Assembly (NCBI GenBank): GCA_001942415.1
Contig: MKJX01000088.1
Span: 1-64,000 of the forward strand
DNA from: Pseudonocardia sp. CNS-139
Lineage (GTDB): Bacteria; Actinomycetota; Actinomycetes; Mycobacteriales; Pseudonocardiaceae
DNA: 64,000 nucleotides
Reading direction: 5' to 3'
Under the pieces are notes generated by a model. That model was given only the letters and a program-made list of their open reading frames with translations. It was not told where the DNA came from and did no database searches. The translations under genes and the position numbers were made by a program. Shown in pieces: positions 21,149 to 31,269 of this stretch (positions are counted from its first letter, which is position 1; each line of letters begins with the position of its first letter).

Positions 21149-22406
21149 GTGGACCCTCAGGACCCGTCCCTGGAGGCGTTGGTCCCGGCGCTGACCGCCC
21201 GGATGCCGGAACTGCTGGACGAGGTGCGCGCGGCGCTGGACCAGGACTGGCCGGACTACGCCCGGTTCCTGGCCGACAACCGCACCGAGGTGCGGGGGGC
21301 CGCTGAGCTGGCCGTCCGCCGGCTCGTCACGCTCGCGGACGCCACCGAGTCCGCAGGTGAGCTGGAGGACGAGCTGTTCGAGGAGATCGGCCGCATCCAG
21401 TGGCGGCAGGGCCGCGACCTCACGGCGTTGCTGGCCGCCTACCAGGTCGGGGCGCGCGTGTTCTGGCATTCGGTATCGGCCACCGCGGTGGAGCTGCAGG
21501 TCGCGCCGAAGGAGCTGGCAGCGCTGGCCGAGGCCGTGTTCCTCTTCGTCGACAAGCTGTCGTCCTCGTCGGCGCGCGGCTACGTGATGGAGCAGTCCGA
21601 GGCGGCCGCCACCCGCGAGCGGCTGCGCGACGAGCTGGTCGGGCTGCTGCTCTCCGACCGCGCCGACGCCGGGGCCGTCGAGGCCGCCGCCCGCCGCGCC
21701 GGGTGGCCGCTGCCCGAGACCGCCGCCGTGGTGCTCGCCGACCCCGAGAACCCCACCGCGCACGCCGTGCTCGCCCGCATGGACCCCTCGCACCTCGTGT
21801 TCAGCCGGCCGCCGCTGATGGCGCGATCGTCCCCGACCCCACCCGGCCCGGCCTGCGCCAGCGGCTGGAGCGCACGCTGCGCGGCGCGCACGCCGTGGTC
21901 GGGATGCCGGTCGCGCCGGACGGGCTCCCGGCCAGCGTCCACGTCGCCGAGATCGCCGCGCGCCTGCAGCAGACCGGCGTGCTGGCGGCCGACCCCGTCT
22001 TCACCGACGAGCACCTCGACGCGATCATCGTCCACCGCGACGCCCGCCTGCTCGACGCGCTGCGCGCCCAGGTGCTCAGCCCGCTGGGCGGCACCACCCC
22101 CGCGTCGCAGGAGCGGCTGCAGGAGACGCTCGCCGCCTGGCTGCGGCACATGGCGACCGGCAGGCCGTCGCCGCCGAGCTGCACGTCCACCCGCAGACCG
22201 TGCGCTACCGGCTCGCCCGGCTGCACGAGCTGTTCGGGCCCGACCTCGACGACCCGGACACCCGCGCCCGGCTCGCCCTCGCGCTCACGTGGGGCACGCC
22301 CGGCCGGCCGCCGGGCAGCTGGCCGCCGCGCCCGTCGCCGTCACCGGAGAACGGGACGCGCGAGAGCGGCAAGCCGGAACGGGTGCGGTCGGCCGCGCGC
22401 TGTTAG
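21149..22406 (+). CDS. PucR/CdaR-type transcriptional regulator (two frame breaks)
   Basis: About 420 residues. The N-terminal helical domain (FEEIGRIQWRQGRDLTALLA, AYQVGARVFW) is typical of actinobacterial PucR-like regulators. The C-terminal PucR helix-turn-helix reads AELHVHPQTVRYRLARLHEL then FGPDLDDPDTRARLALAL. One base is lost near 21827 (ATGGC-GCGATC) and another near 22165 (ATG-GCGAC). Start is GTG at 21149. Divergence from hpnC makes it a candidate regulator of hopanoid synthesis; I know of no demonstrated case, so this is inference. The last ~25 residues after the motif are low complexity. Confidence 0.85.
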
Positions 22407-22420
22407 CTCACCCGCGCCGC

Positions 22421-23253
22421 TCAGCGCAGCGGGAAGCCGAGGTCGTGCATGGCCTGGCGGAGCTTCTCGCGCCCGCGCAGGCCCGCCACGCTCCCGAAGC
22501 GCGCCGCCACCCGCTGCATCCAGCTGTTCTCCAGCCCGACGCCGTCGTAGAAGCCGCGGATGCGCTCCTCGTAGCCGTGCACGTGCGGGGTCTGGCCGTG
22601 GAGGTCGTACGTCTCGTGGTGCAGCACGGCGCCTGCGGCAGGCGCGGCTTCACGTGCGTCTCGACGGCCGGGTCGGGGTGCCCCACGACCAGCCCGAACA
22701 CCGCGAACACGCCCTCCGGCAGGCCCAGCTCGGCGGCCACCTCCACGGGGGCGTTGCGCAGCGCCCCGATGTAGCAGGTGCCCAGGCCCAGCGACTCGGC
22801 CGCGACCAGCGCGTTCTGCGCGGCGAGCGCGGCGTCGACGACGGCGACGACCGTGCTCTCCAGGTACTCCGCACCCGCCGTGTCGCCGCTGTGGTCGGAC
22901 GCGATCTGCCGGGCCCTGGCCAGGTCCGCGAGCCAGACCAGCAGCACCGGCGCCTTCGCCACGTGCTTCTGGTTGCCGGCGAACGTGGCCAGCCGGGCGA
23001 GCCGCTCCCGGTCCCGCACGGCCAGCACGCTCCACAGCTGGAGGTTGCTCGACGTCGGCGCGGACTGCGCGGCGGCCACCAGCGTCGTGAGCGTCGCGTC
23101 CGGCACCGGGTCGGGCAGGTAGCTGCGGACCGAGCGGTGCGCGAGCTGGGAGGCGATGACGTCGTTCCACGGGCCGGAGAGGCCGGCGTGGTCGTCCGGG
23201 GAGCCGTAGCGCTCGCCGAGAGCGGCCTGGCCGGCGGTGGGGGCGGCGGTCAC
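22421..23253 (-). CDS. Nitroreductase-family NAD(P)H-dependent oxidoreductase (one frame break)
   Basis: About 278 residues, an FMN enzyme of the NfsA/FRP-like branch. HRSVRSYLPDPVPDATL is the N-terminal FMN-phosphate motif, AAQSAPTSSNLQLWSVLAV the second FMN contact, and ESLGLGTCYIGALRN the third. The C-terminal HVHGYEERIRGFYDG and LRQAMHDLGFPLR segments are in another frame because one base is lost near 22632 (CAGGC-GCCGTG). Start is ATG at 23253. It lies downstream of the hydrolase gene with a strong hairpin between, so it is probably transcribed separately. Confidence 0.88.
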
Positions 23254-23271
23254 GCCTCATCCTCCGCACGC

Positions 23272-23305
23272 ACCGTGCACGCGGGCAAGCGCCCGCGTGC
23301 ACGGT
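23272..23305 (-). terminator. Strong 15-bp-stem hairpin
   Basis: Fifteen perfectly paired bases (arm begins ACCGTGCACG) close a 4-base AAGC loop. It sits 20 bases past the stop of the alpha/beta hydrolase gene and upstream of the nitroreductase start. There is no T-tract; it fits an actinobacterial L-shaped terminator. Confidence 0.65.
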
Positions 23306-23325
23306 TGTGTGCGATCCCCGTGCAG

Positions 23326-24218
23326 CTACCCGAGGGCCGCCGTCGCCGCCGGGGTGCAGCTCAGCGCGAAGGCCAGCTGCCGCAGGTGCAGCACGGGGCC
23401 GACGTGGTGGTGGTCGATGTTGTGGCCGGTGCCGCGGAACTCCTCGGCCTCGACGCGCGGCGCCGCCGTGAAGTGCGCGGCGAACGCGGCGACCCGTTCC
23501 GGGCCGGGCACCCAGAGCTGCTCGTGCTCGGCCAGGAAGTACTGGACCGGCACCGCGACGCCGGCGGCGAGCTGCGCGGCGTCGCGCGGCCACTCCCGGA
23601 CGACCTCCAGCAGCTCGGCGAGCGGCATCGGCTCGGCCGACACCGCGGCGCGGTCCAGCGCGTCCGCCGGCATCGTGTGGTCCGGCCCGTACATGAACAT
23701 GCGGCGCTGCTCGGGTGCGAACGTCACCGGCTGCCCCGGCGGCATCGCGTTCCAGGCGTTCACGACGGGCTCGGGGCAGAGGTCGTTGATCCCGTGCATG
23801 GAAATCCCGAGCAGCGGCCACAGCGGCGCCCGCCCGGCGAGGTGCACGGCGATCGCCGAGCCGATCGAGTGCGAGATGATCACCACACCCGGCCGGACGC
23901 CGTCGTGGTCGGCCCAGAGCGCGCCGATCGCGCCGTTGAGTGCGGTGGCGTTGCCGGCGAAGACCGACTCGCCGTCCGGCACCGGGTCGCTCTCCGCGTA
24001 GCCCGGCCGGTTCAGCGCGACGGCGGAGAACCCGTTGGCGACGGCGGCGTCGAGGAACGAGGCGCCGGGCACGTCGAAGTAGTGCGCGTTGTAGCTGCCG
24101 CCCCGGCAGGCAGACGAGCAGCGGGGAGGTCGGTCCCGTCCCGGGGGGACCCGTCGCGACGCCGGTGGTCCGGCGGCCTCGTGGACGTGTCGATGGGGGG
24201 GTGCGGGGTGGTGATCAC
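23326..24218 (-). CDS. Alpha/beta hydrolase (frame breaks near the N-terminus)
   Basis: About 290 residues of a hydrolase fold. The opening strand and oxyanion motif PLLVCLPGG then SYNAHYFDVPGASFLD is followed by VALNRPGYAESDP, the nucleophile elbow IISHSIGSAIAVHLAG (SHSIG), and a C-terminal histidine in FRGTGHNIDHHH. The text between CLPG and GSYN needs one G fewer (run of four near 24103-24106). The first ~35 residues are uncertain; GTG at 24218 is a candidate start but at least one more indel separates it from the conserved part. Substrate unknown. It lies alone on the minus strand. Confidence 0.8.
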
Positions 24219-24397
24219 GGGGGTCGAGGGCGGGTGTCAAGGGCCCATTGTGAAGGACTCCTCGGCGGCGAACCGGGTCGAGTGAATGATGGTGTGCGGG
24301 GGAGGCGGTGGGTCTTGCCGTACGCAGACCTACGGGGTGATGATCGCCTACGTACCGACCGGATGTACACGGTCGCTGACAGTGAGGTGGGCGCGAC

Positions 24398-24568
24398 ATG
24401 GTGTCGTCCGATCAGGACTGCACGGGGGACTACGGCTACGACCTCGCGCACGAGGCCGGCGTGTTACGGATCCCGACGCAGCGCACGCGGCCCACGCAGA
24501 TCAGGGGAGTCCGGTTCGAGGTCGACCCCGACGGGGACTTCGGCTACGACCAGGCGCACGAGCGGTGA
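24398..24568 (+). CDS. 56-residue protein with two GDxGYDxAHE repeats
   Basis: ATG at 24398 opens 56 codons to TGA at 24566-24568, with GAGGTG about 8 bases upstream. The protein contains GDYGYDLAHEAG near residue 11 and GDFGYDQAHER at the C-terminus, an internal duplication of about ten residues separated by a short basic linker (RIPTQRTRP). It is acidic and has no membrane segment or signal peptide. I recall similar short acidic proteins with GDYGYDLAHE in Pseudonocardiaceae, but no function is known to me. The internal repeat argues that this is a real gene. Confidence 0.7.
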   Translation: MVSSDQDCTGDYGYDLAHEAGVLRIPTQRTRPTQIRGVRFEVDPDGDFGYDQAHER

Positions 24569-24588
24569 TCCGCCGGCCCTGACCCCGC

Positions 24589-26109
24589 TCAGCCGACGTG
24601 GCGCAGCTGCGGCCACGTCTCGCTCCACGGACGGCGCAGCTCGCGGCAGACGTGCACGCGTGCGCCCTGCTCGTCGTTCTGGAGGTTCACTCCGTTGTCG
24701 ACGCGTGCCCCTTCCGTGCACTCGCCGAACCACCGGCCGAGTCGTTCCAGCTCGTAGCCGACGGTGATCACGGGGGCCGCGCCGGCCGGTGGTGGACCCC
24801 AGTCGGCGTACGCGTTGTGGCCACTGTACGCAGCCGGCAGACCGAGCCCGCGACCGAGGTGGTCGACGGCGCCAGCCTCGCCGTAGTTGCCGGTCAGTAT
24901 CACCGCGGTGGCGCGTTCGGCCGCGGGCAGGCCGGCGTGCACGGCGGCGACGGTCGCGACCAGCTCGGGCCAGCCGACCGTCTCGCCGGCGTCGTAGTTG
25001 ACGTCGACGACCGGGGTGTCGGCGAGCTGGGCGACCGGCACGAGCGGCAGCATCAGCACGGCGTTGACGGCCGCGCTGAGCACGAGCGCCAGCCCGACGA
25101 GCGCGGCGCGCGGCCGGGGCGCCGTCCGCCGGACCCAGCGCGCCACCGGCTCCGAGCCTGCGGCGAGCAGCAGCGGGTAGAGCCCGGCGAGGTAGTACGG
25201 CTTGCCGCCGGTCACCGTGAACAGCAGGGCGAGCAGCGGGTAGGCGGCGCCCAGCGCCCGGTACGGGCGCAGCGCCGGCTCGCGCAGCAGCCGCCACAGG
25301 CCGATCGCCCACACCGGCACCAGCAGCGGGCTGACCAGCAGGAGCTGGAACGGCAGGAACACGTACCACGGCTCGCTGGTGCCCGAGCTGCCCGCGGCGA
25401 TGGCCGCCGAGAGCGCGAGCTGCGGCCAGCCGTTCACGGCCTGCCAGACGAGGTTCGGCGCCCAGATCACGAGCATGATCGCGACCGCGGCCCACGGCCA
25501 CGGGGTGCGCAGCACCGCCCGCGGGCCCAGCGCCAGCAGCCCGACGCCGACGGCGGCGAGCAGCACCGCCACGAGCGTCTTGTTCTGCAGGCCGATCCCC
25601 GCTGCGAGCCCGGCCCACAGCCACCACCGGCCGCCGTCGCGCAGCGCACGCAGCAGCAGCCAGGTCACCGCCGCCCAGGCCAGCAGGTCGAACGTGGTGG
25701 TGGAGAGCATGTGGCCGGTCACCAGCAGCACCGACGACACGCCCGTGGCCGCGGCGGCGAGCAGCTGCGCGTCGCGCCCGCCGCCGAGCTCCCGGGCCAT
25801 CAGCCCGGCGACCACGACGACCAGCCCCGCCGCGATCGCGGGCGCCAGCCGCAGCCCGACCAGGGAGCCGCCGAACAGCATGTCCGCGGCCCGGGCCAGC
25901 AGCGGCGTGAGCGGCGGCTGGTCGACGTAGCCGAACGCCAGGTGCCGGCCGGCCTCCAGGAAGTACAGCTCGTCCCGGTGGAAGCCGTACCGCCCGCTCA
26001 CCGCGACCAGCACGCCGGCGACCACCGCCCCGGCCAGGGCGAGCCCGCCCCGGGCGACCGGCGGCAAAGCAGTCGTACGGGGCAGCGGCTCAGCGCTGGG
26101 CGCGGTCAC
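24589..26109 (-). CDS. Glycosyltransferase family 39 (ArnT/PMT-like) membrane protein
   Basis: An intact 506-residue polytopic membrane enzyme. The N-terminal periplasmic-loop motif GFHRDELYFLEAGRHLAFGY then VDQPPLTPLLAR is diagnostic of the PMT_2/ArnT-like family, which uses polyprenyl-phosphate sugars. About ten hydrophobic helices follow, such as RLAPAIAAGLVVVVAGLMAR and AAVTWLLLRALRDGGRWW, then a soluble C-terminal ~110 residues with VILTGNYGEAGAVDHLG. Start is GTG at 26109. Acceptor unknown; cell-envelope glycan or protein modification is the family expectation. Confidence 0.88.
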   Translation of the reverse strand: MTAPSAEPLPRTTALPPVARGGLALAGAVVAGVLVAVSGRYGFHRDELYFLEAGRHLAFGYVDQPPLTPLLARAADMLFGGSLVGLRLAPAIAAGLVVVVAGLMARELGGGRDAQLLAAAATGVSSVLLVTGHMLSTTTFDLLAWAAVTWLLLRALRDGGRWWLWAGLAAGIGLQNKTLVAVLLAAVGVGLLALGPRAVLRTPWPWAAVAIMLVIWAPNLVWQAVNGWPQLALSAAIAAGSSGTSEPWYVFLPFQLLLVSPLLVPVWAIGLWRLLREPALRPYRALGAAYPLLALLFTVTGGKPYYLAGLYPLLLAAGSEPVARWVRRTAPRPRAALVGLALVLSAAVNAVLMLPLVPVAQLADTPVVDVNYDAGETVGWPELVATVAAVHAGLPAAERATAVILTGNYGEAGAVDHLGRGLGLPAAYSGHNAYADWGPPPAGAAPVITVGYELERLGRWFGECTEGARVDNGVNLQNDEQGARVHVCRELRRPWSETWPQLRHVG

Positions 26110-26147
26110 GAGAGAAGGATCACCAACCGCGCCCGCCCGTCCACCCC

Positions 26148-26201
26148 CGCGAGTCGCGGGAAAAGTGCGCGCGAGTCGCTGGATTCGTGCGCGCGAGTCG
26201 C
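26148..26201. repeat. Three CGCGAGTCGC cores spaced exactly 22 bp
   Basis: The 10-bp core occurs at 26148-26157, 26170-26179 and 26192-26201. The spacers end in GTGCG before the second and third copies. The first copy is also part of a small hairpin (CCCGCG-AGT-CGCGGG). The array fills the gap between the GT39 start and the MpaB stop. Confidence 0.75.
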
Positions 26202-26205
26202 GCCG

Positions 26206-27360
26206 TCAGGCCGTCTGGAACTCCGTCGGCCCGCCGGGGTTCGCGACGAGCCCGCGGGCCCGGGCCATGCCGGACTCGTGCACCTGCCGCCAGGCGTCCG
26301 GGTCGGCGCGGCGGCGCCGGTGCCGCCACCGGACGGCCGCGATGCCCGGCGGGAGCAGCACGTCGAGCGCGGGCCGGGGCAGGCCCAGGTCGTCGGCGGC
26401 GCCGCCGCCGAGGAACCGGCGGGTCAGCGCGTCGAGCACCGGACGGCCCACCCGCACCGGCACGCCGACCATGTCCTGCAGCAAGCGGGCGACGCTGTCG
26501 AGGCTCGCGTCGGCGAGCGCGGCCGACGCGGCGCTCGCCCGCCCGGTCACGGCGTCCACCAGCGCGTCCAGCCGCGTGGCCGCCTCGTGCGAGCCGATGC
26601 CCTCGACGATCCGCGGGTCGATGCCGAGCAGGTGGCCGACGTGCCACCAGTACCGGTACACCGCCGCGATCTCGGCCGGCGTCCGCTCGAAGCCCATCGC
26701 CTGCTCGGCCCGGTAGCTGGTGAGCGTGAAGTCCAGCCAGGTGCGGGTGAGGTCCATCTGGTTGACCGGGACGCCGTGCGCGGCCTCGTCGAAGCCGTGC
26801 GCGCGGACGTGCCGGCGGACGTGCGCGTGCAGCATCCGGACCTGCAGCGTCGCGACGTAGCCGGGGGCGCCGCGGTGCAGCCCGCCGGGCAGCATCGCGG
26901 CGTTGAGCCAGACCCCGGTCTCCAGCAGCCGCCGGTCGGCGGCTTCGACGAGCCGGCCGGTGCCGGTGAGCACCGCGGCGATGTGCGGCGAGCTGTAGGT
27001 GTTGACGAGCGCGCCCGCGCTGAGCGCGATGGTCCGGGACGCCGGGTGGGAGCTGAAGTACGGCTCACACCCGGCCTTGACCTGGTCGTCGTCGACGTGC
27101 GCCGGGGTGGCCTCGGCCTGCGCGAGCAGCGCGGCGACGGCCGGCGGCGGGTCGGCGACGGCGGCGAGCCCGTCGCGCACGCCGGTGGCCAGCGCGTCGC
27201 GCACGGGCTTCCCGCCGGCGTGGATCTCCTCGACGACGGCGTCGGCCGGCGGGTCGCCCGTGGTGAGCGCCCGGCCCGCGAGCCCGGCGCGGTCGGCGCC
27301 GAACCGCGCGAGCACCGCGGAGTGGCTGCTGCGGGAGTGCGGCCAGGTCGCGGGATCCAC
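26206..27360 (-). CDS. MpaB/Lcp-like (DUF2236) oxygenase-family protein
   Basis: An intact 384-residue protein. The DUF2236 family includes the haem-dependent rubber oxygenase Lcp and fungal MpaB; members oxidise hydrophobic substrates. Segments that fit are VNTYSSPHIAAVL, the conserved MLHAHVRRHV helix, QMDLTRTWLDFT and YRYWWHVGHLLGIDPRI, where one histidine is the likely haem ligand. No signal peptide is visible, so it is probably cytoplasmic. Start is GTG at 27360. It is divergent from a TetR regulator with a perfect palindrome between, strongly suggesting TetR control. Substrate unknown. Confidence 0.82.
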   Translation of the reverse strand: MDPATWPHSRSSHSAVLARFGADRAGLAGRALTTGDPPADAVVEEIHAGGKPVRDALATGVRDGLAAVADPPPAVAALLAQAEATPAHVDDDQVKAGCEPYFSSHPASRTIALSAGALVNTYSSPHIAAVLTGTGRLVEAADRRLLETGVWLNAAMLPGGLHRGAPGYVATLQVRMLHAHVRRHVRAHGFDEAAHGVPVNQMDLTRTWLDFTLTSYRAEQAMGFERTPAEIAAVYRYWWHVGHLLGIDPRIVEGIGSHEAATRLDALVDAVTGRASAASAALADASLDSVARLLQDMVGVPVRVGRPVLDALTRRFLGGGAADDLGLPRPALDVLLPPGIAAVRWRHRRRRADPDAWRQVHESGMARARGLVANPGGPTEFQTA

Positions 27361-27382
27361 GTGAGATTCCTCCCGTCGCCGA

Positions 27383-27398
27383 TCTGACAGCTGTCAGA
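27383..27398. promoter_or_regulatory. Perfect 16-bp palindrome, TetR operator
   Basis: TCTGACAGCTGTCAGA is completely self-complementary and sits in the 60-bp gap between the divergent MpaB gene and the TetR gene. Size, symmetry and place are those of a TetR-family operator controlling both genes. Confidence 0.75.
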
Positions 27399-27420
27399 GT
27401 ACCCGGAGTAGGGTGCCGGC

Positions 27421-28029
27421 GTGACCCAGGCCCGCCGCGCCACGACCCCGCTCGACGAGGTGGTGCTGCAGCGTGGGCTGGAGGCGTTCGCGGAACTGGG
27501 CTACGACCAGACCACCGTGCGCGAGCTGGCCCGGCGGCTGGGCGTGAGCCACAACTTCGTCAACGACCGCTACGGCTCGAAGATGGCCTTCTGGCGGGCC
27601 GTCGTGGACTACGCCTCCGCGCAGGCCGGGCCCGAGACCGGGGACGCCGACGCCGGCCTCGCCGACGACGCGCTGCTCGCCGCCGTCGTGCACCGCTTCT
27701 ACCGGGCCGCGGCCCGCAACCCGCTGCTGCACCGGCTGGTCGTCGACGAGTCGGCGCGCGAGTCCCCGCGCATCGAGTACCTGCACGACGCCTACATCGG
27801 CCCCGCGCTGGCCGTGGTCGCGCCGAGCGTCGCCCGGCTGGTCGCGGCCGGACGGGTGCCGGACGTGCCGCTGCACCTGCTGTACTTCGCGGTGATCGGG
27901 CCGGTCACGGGCCTGGTGCAGACCCCGCTGGCCCGCCGCCTGGGCCGCCCCGACGGCGGCGAGCCGGAGGCGTCGGCCGACGCACTGGCGGCGCTGATCG
28001 TCGCCGCCCTCGTCCGCCCGGACCGCTAG
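27421..28029 (+). CDS. TetR-family transcriptional regulator
   Basis: An intact 202-residue protein. The N-terminal helix-turn-helix ([20 protein letters not shown] then [17 protein letters not shown]) is a standard TetR DNA-binding domain, followed by an all-helical ligand domain with [18 protein letters not shown]. Start is GTG at 27421. It faces the MpaB-like oxygenase gene across a perfect operator palindrome and most likely represses that gene and itself until a hydrophobic ligand binds. No frame breaks. Confidence 0.93.
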   Translation: MTQARRATTPLDEVVLQRGLEAFAELGYDQTTVRELARRLGVSHNFVNDRYGSKMAFWRAVVDYASAQAGPETGDADAGLADDALLAAVVHRFYRAAARNPLLHRLVVDESARESPRIEYLHDAYIGPALAVVAPSVARLVAAGRVPDVPLHLLYFAVIGPVTGLVQTPLARRLGRPDGGEPEASADALAALIVAALVRPDR

Positions 28030-28071
28030 CTCTAAAACTGACGGAACGTGGCTTTCCGACATCCGACGGGG

Positions 28072-30106
28072 CTACGCCACCGTCAGGGTGAGCGGGCCGT
28101 CCTTCGCGTCCGCCACCACTCGCCTCCCCGGTCCCAGGTCGCCGGCGATGATCATGCGGGAGAGCTTGCGGTCCAGCTCGCGGGCGATCGTGCGGCGCAG
28201 CGGGCGGGCGCCCAGCTCCGGCTGGTGGCCCAGCTCGGCGAGCCGGTCGACGGCCGCCGGGGTGACCTCCAGCCCGATGCCCTGCGCCCGCAGCCGCCCG
28301 GCGGTCTCGGCGAGCAGGAGCTCGGTGATGCGGCGCAGCTCGTCGCGGCCCAGCGCGTGGAACAGCACGATGTCGTCGATCCGGTTGAGGAACTCCGGCC
28401 GGAAGTGCAGGCGCATCGCGGCCAGCACCGGCTCCCGCACCTCGTCGACGGACCGGCCGGCGGCGGCCGCGGCGAGCAGCCGGTCGGCGGCGAGGTTGCT
28501 CGTCATGATCACGACGGTGTGCGTGAAGTCGACGGTGCGCCCGTGCGCGTCGGTGAGCCGGCCGGCGTCGAGCACCTGCAGCAGCGTGGCCGTGACGTCC
28601 GGGTGCGCCTTCTCGATCTCGTCCAGCAGCAGCACGGCGTAGCGGTTGCGGCGGACGGCCTCGGTGAGCTGCCCGGCGTCCTCGTAGCCGACGTGCCCGG
28701 GCGGCGCCCCGACCAGCCGCATCGCGGTGGCGCGGTCGGCGTACTCGCTCATGTCGAAGCGCAGCAGCGCGTCGGTGGTGCCGAAGAGCGCCTCGGCGAG
28801 CGCCCTGGCCAGCTCCGTCTTGCCGACGCCGGTCGGCCCCAGGAAGAGGAACGAGCCCGTCGGACGCCCGGGGTGGGCGAGCCCGGCCCGCCCGGCGCGC
28901 ACCGCGTCGGCGACGGCCTCCACGGCGTCGTCCTGCCCGACGACGCGCCGGTGCAGCAGTTCCTCCAGGCCGAGCAGCCGGTCGCGCTCGCCGGCGCTGA
29001 GCCGGCGACCGGGATGCCGGTGCTCTGCGCGACGACCTGCCGGACGTCGTCGACGGTGATCTCGACGGTCCCGACGCGCCCGCCCCGGTGCCGGCCGCCG
29101 CCGCTTCCGCCGCCTCGATCTCGCGGGTGAGCAGGTGCGCGCGCTCGAAGTCCTCGGCGTCCACGGCGACGTCGCGGGCCCGGCGCAGCTGTTCGACGCG
29201 CTGCGCGCCGGCCGGGCCGCCCGGCTTCCCGGCCCGGATGCGGGCGCCGGCGCCGGCCCGGTCGAGCAGGTCGACGGCCTTGTCCGGCTGGAACCGGTCG
29301 GTCAGGTACCGGTCCGACAGCTCGACGGCGGCGACGACCACCTCGTCGCCGATCCGGACGCGGTGGTGCTCCTCGTAGCGGCTGCGCAGCCCGCGCAGGA
29401 TCGCGACCGTGGCGGCCACGCCGGGCTCGCCGATGCGGACCGGCTCCAGCCGCCGCTCCAGCGCCGCGTCCTTCTCGATGTGCTTGCGGTACTCCGTGGC
29501 CGTGGTGGCGCCGATGAGCTGCAGGTCGCCGCGGGCGAGCGCGGGCTTGAGCAGCGTGGCCGCGTCCATCGGCGCGCCCTCCGCGGCCCCCGCGCCGACG
29601 ATCGCGTGCAGCTCGTCGACGAACAGCACGACCGAGCGCTCCGCGGCCACGACCTCGTCGATCACGCCGGTGAGCCGCTGCTCGAAGTCGCCGCGGTAGC
29701 GGGTGCCGGCGACCATCCCGGCGAGGTCCAGCGCCACCACGCGCACGCCGCGCAGCGTCTCGGGCACGGCGCCGTCCGCGACGCGCTGGGCGATGCCCTC
29801 GACGATGGCGGTCTTCCCGACGCCCGGGTCGCCGACGAGCACCGGGTTGTTCTTCGTGCGCCGGGCGAGCACCTCCAGCACCTGCTCGACCTCGGCGTCG
29901 CGCCCGATCACGGGATCGAGCCGGCCCTCGGCCGCGGCGGCGGTGAGGTCGCGCCCGTACCGGTCGAGGCGCGGCGTGCGCCCGCCCGCGGCGGGGCGTG
30001 CCGGACGCGACACGGCGTCGCCGAGCGTGGTCTCCAGATTGCCGATGAGCCGCTCGAACAGGTCGTCGAACGGGCCCGGCGTCGGGCGGTCCTGCGGCAC
30101 GTCCAC
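28072..30106 (-). CDS. ClpA/ClpB-like AAA+ ATPase without Clp N-domain (two frame breaks)
   Basis: About 679 residues after restoring bases near 29000 and 29080. It has two AAA+ modules. The first carries [13 protein letters not shown] and [13 protein letters not shown], with [20 protein letters not shown] behind. The second carries [33 protein letters not shown] and [17 protein letters not shown]. The N-terminal Clp_N double repeat is missing; only ~55 residues precede the first module. The middle region is short, so it is not a full ClpB disaggregase. It could unfold substrates for ClpP or act alone; no IGF/ClpP loop could be identified. Start is GTG at 30106, divergent from the 2OG oxygenase. 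Confidence 0.85.
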
Positions 30107-30250
30107 CTCCAGGTGCTGCCCCCGATGGTAGGCGCGCGCGAGGCGCAGCGTGCTGATGCGATTCAGTGCCCGATTCAGAACGCCGGTACGGCCCGGGACG
30201 GCGGCGATCGTGATTCGATCGTCGGTACGCCGTCGCCCGAAAGGATCCCG

Positions 30251-31269
30251 ATGACCGCGACCCGGTCGCTGCCGATCATCGATCTCTCCCGCTTCCGCGC
30301 CCCGGCCACCGACCGGGAGCGGTTCCTCGCGGACCTGCGGCGCGCCGCGCACGACGTCGGCTTCTTCTACGTCACCGGGCACGGCGTCCCGGAGCGCGTG
30401 ACGGCCGCGATCACGGCGGCGGCCCGGGAGTTCTTCGCGCTGCCCCTGGACGACCGGCTGGAGATCGAGAACATCCACTCCCCGCAGTTCCGCGGCTACA
30501 CGCGTGTCGGCACCGAGCACACCGGCGGCACCGCCGACTGGCGCGAGCAGATCGACATCGGCCCCGAGCGTGCTCCGCTCGACCTCGCGCCCGGCGACCC
30601 GGACTGGAAGCGGCTGGTCGGCCCCAACCAGTGGCCCGCGGCCCTGCCCGGCCTGCGGGAGGCGGTGCTGACCTGGCAGGACGAGGCGCTGCGGGTCAGC
30701 CGGGAGGTGCTGCGCGCGCTCGCCGCCGCGCTCGGCCAGTACGAGGGCTACTTCGACGCGTGGTTCGACGAGGAGTCGTCACTGCACGTCAAGATCGTGC
30801 GCTATCCCGGCCGGCGCACCCCGGTGGACGAGCAGGCGTCGGCGCGCACAAGGACTACGGCTACCTCGCGCTGCTGCAGCAGGACGAGGTCGGCGGGCTG
30901 CAGGTGCAGGCCCAGGACGGCGGCTGGATCGACGCCACCCCGGTGCCGGGCGCGTTCGTCGTCAACATCGGCGAGATGCTGGAGATCGCGACGCAGGGCT
31001 ACCTGACGGCCACCCGGCACCGCGTGGTGAGCCCGGCCGTGGGCGTCGACCGGTACTCGGTGCCGTTCTTCCTGGGCCCGCGGCTCGACGCCGTCGTCCG
31101 GCCGCTGGAGCTGCCGCCCGCGCTGGCCGCCGCCGCGACCGGCGTCACCGAGGACCCGGACAACCCCCTGCTCGCGGCGTTCGGGGAGAACGCCGTGGTG
31201 GGCTGGCTGCGGTCGCATCCGCGCGTCGCCGCGAAGTGGTGGGCCGACGTCCTGGCCCGGCACGCGTGA
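30251..31269 (+). CDS. 2-oxoglutarate/Fe(II) oxygenase, isopenicillin-N-synthase-like (one frame break)
   Basis: About 339 residues. The DIOX_N part is [27 protein letters not shown]. The catalytic barrel has the HxD iron ligands in [20 protein letters not shown], the distal histidine in [10 protein letters not shown] and the cofactor arginine in [26 protein letters not shown] is typical of the family. One base is lost near 30840, just before the HxD motif. Start is ATG at 30251. The stop overlaps the GTG of the next gene, so it is coupled to the PLP enzyme and hydrolase downstream. Substrate unknown. Confidence 0.9.

Noticed and set aside
24598-27387. 929-codon plus-strand frame opposite the GT39 and MpaB genes
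   Set aside because: The product is low-complexity and lacks any family motif, while the minus strand shows two intact, well-conserved proteins.
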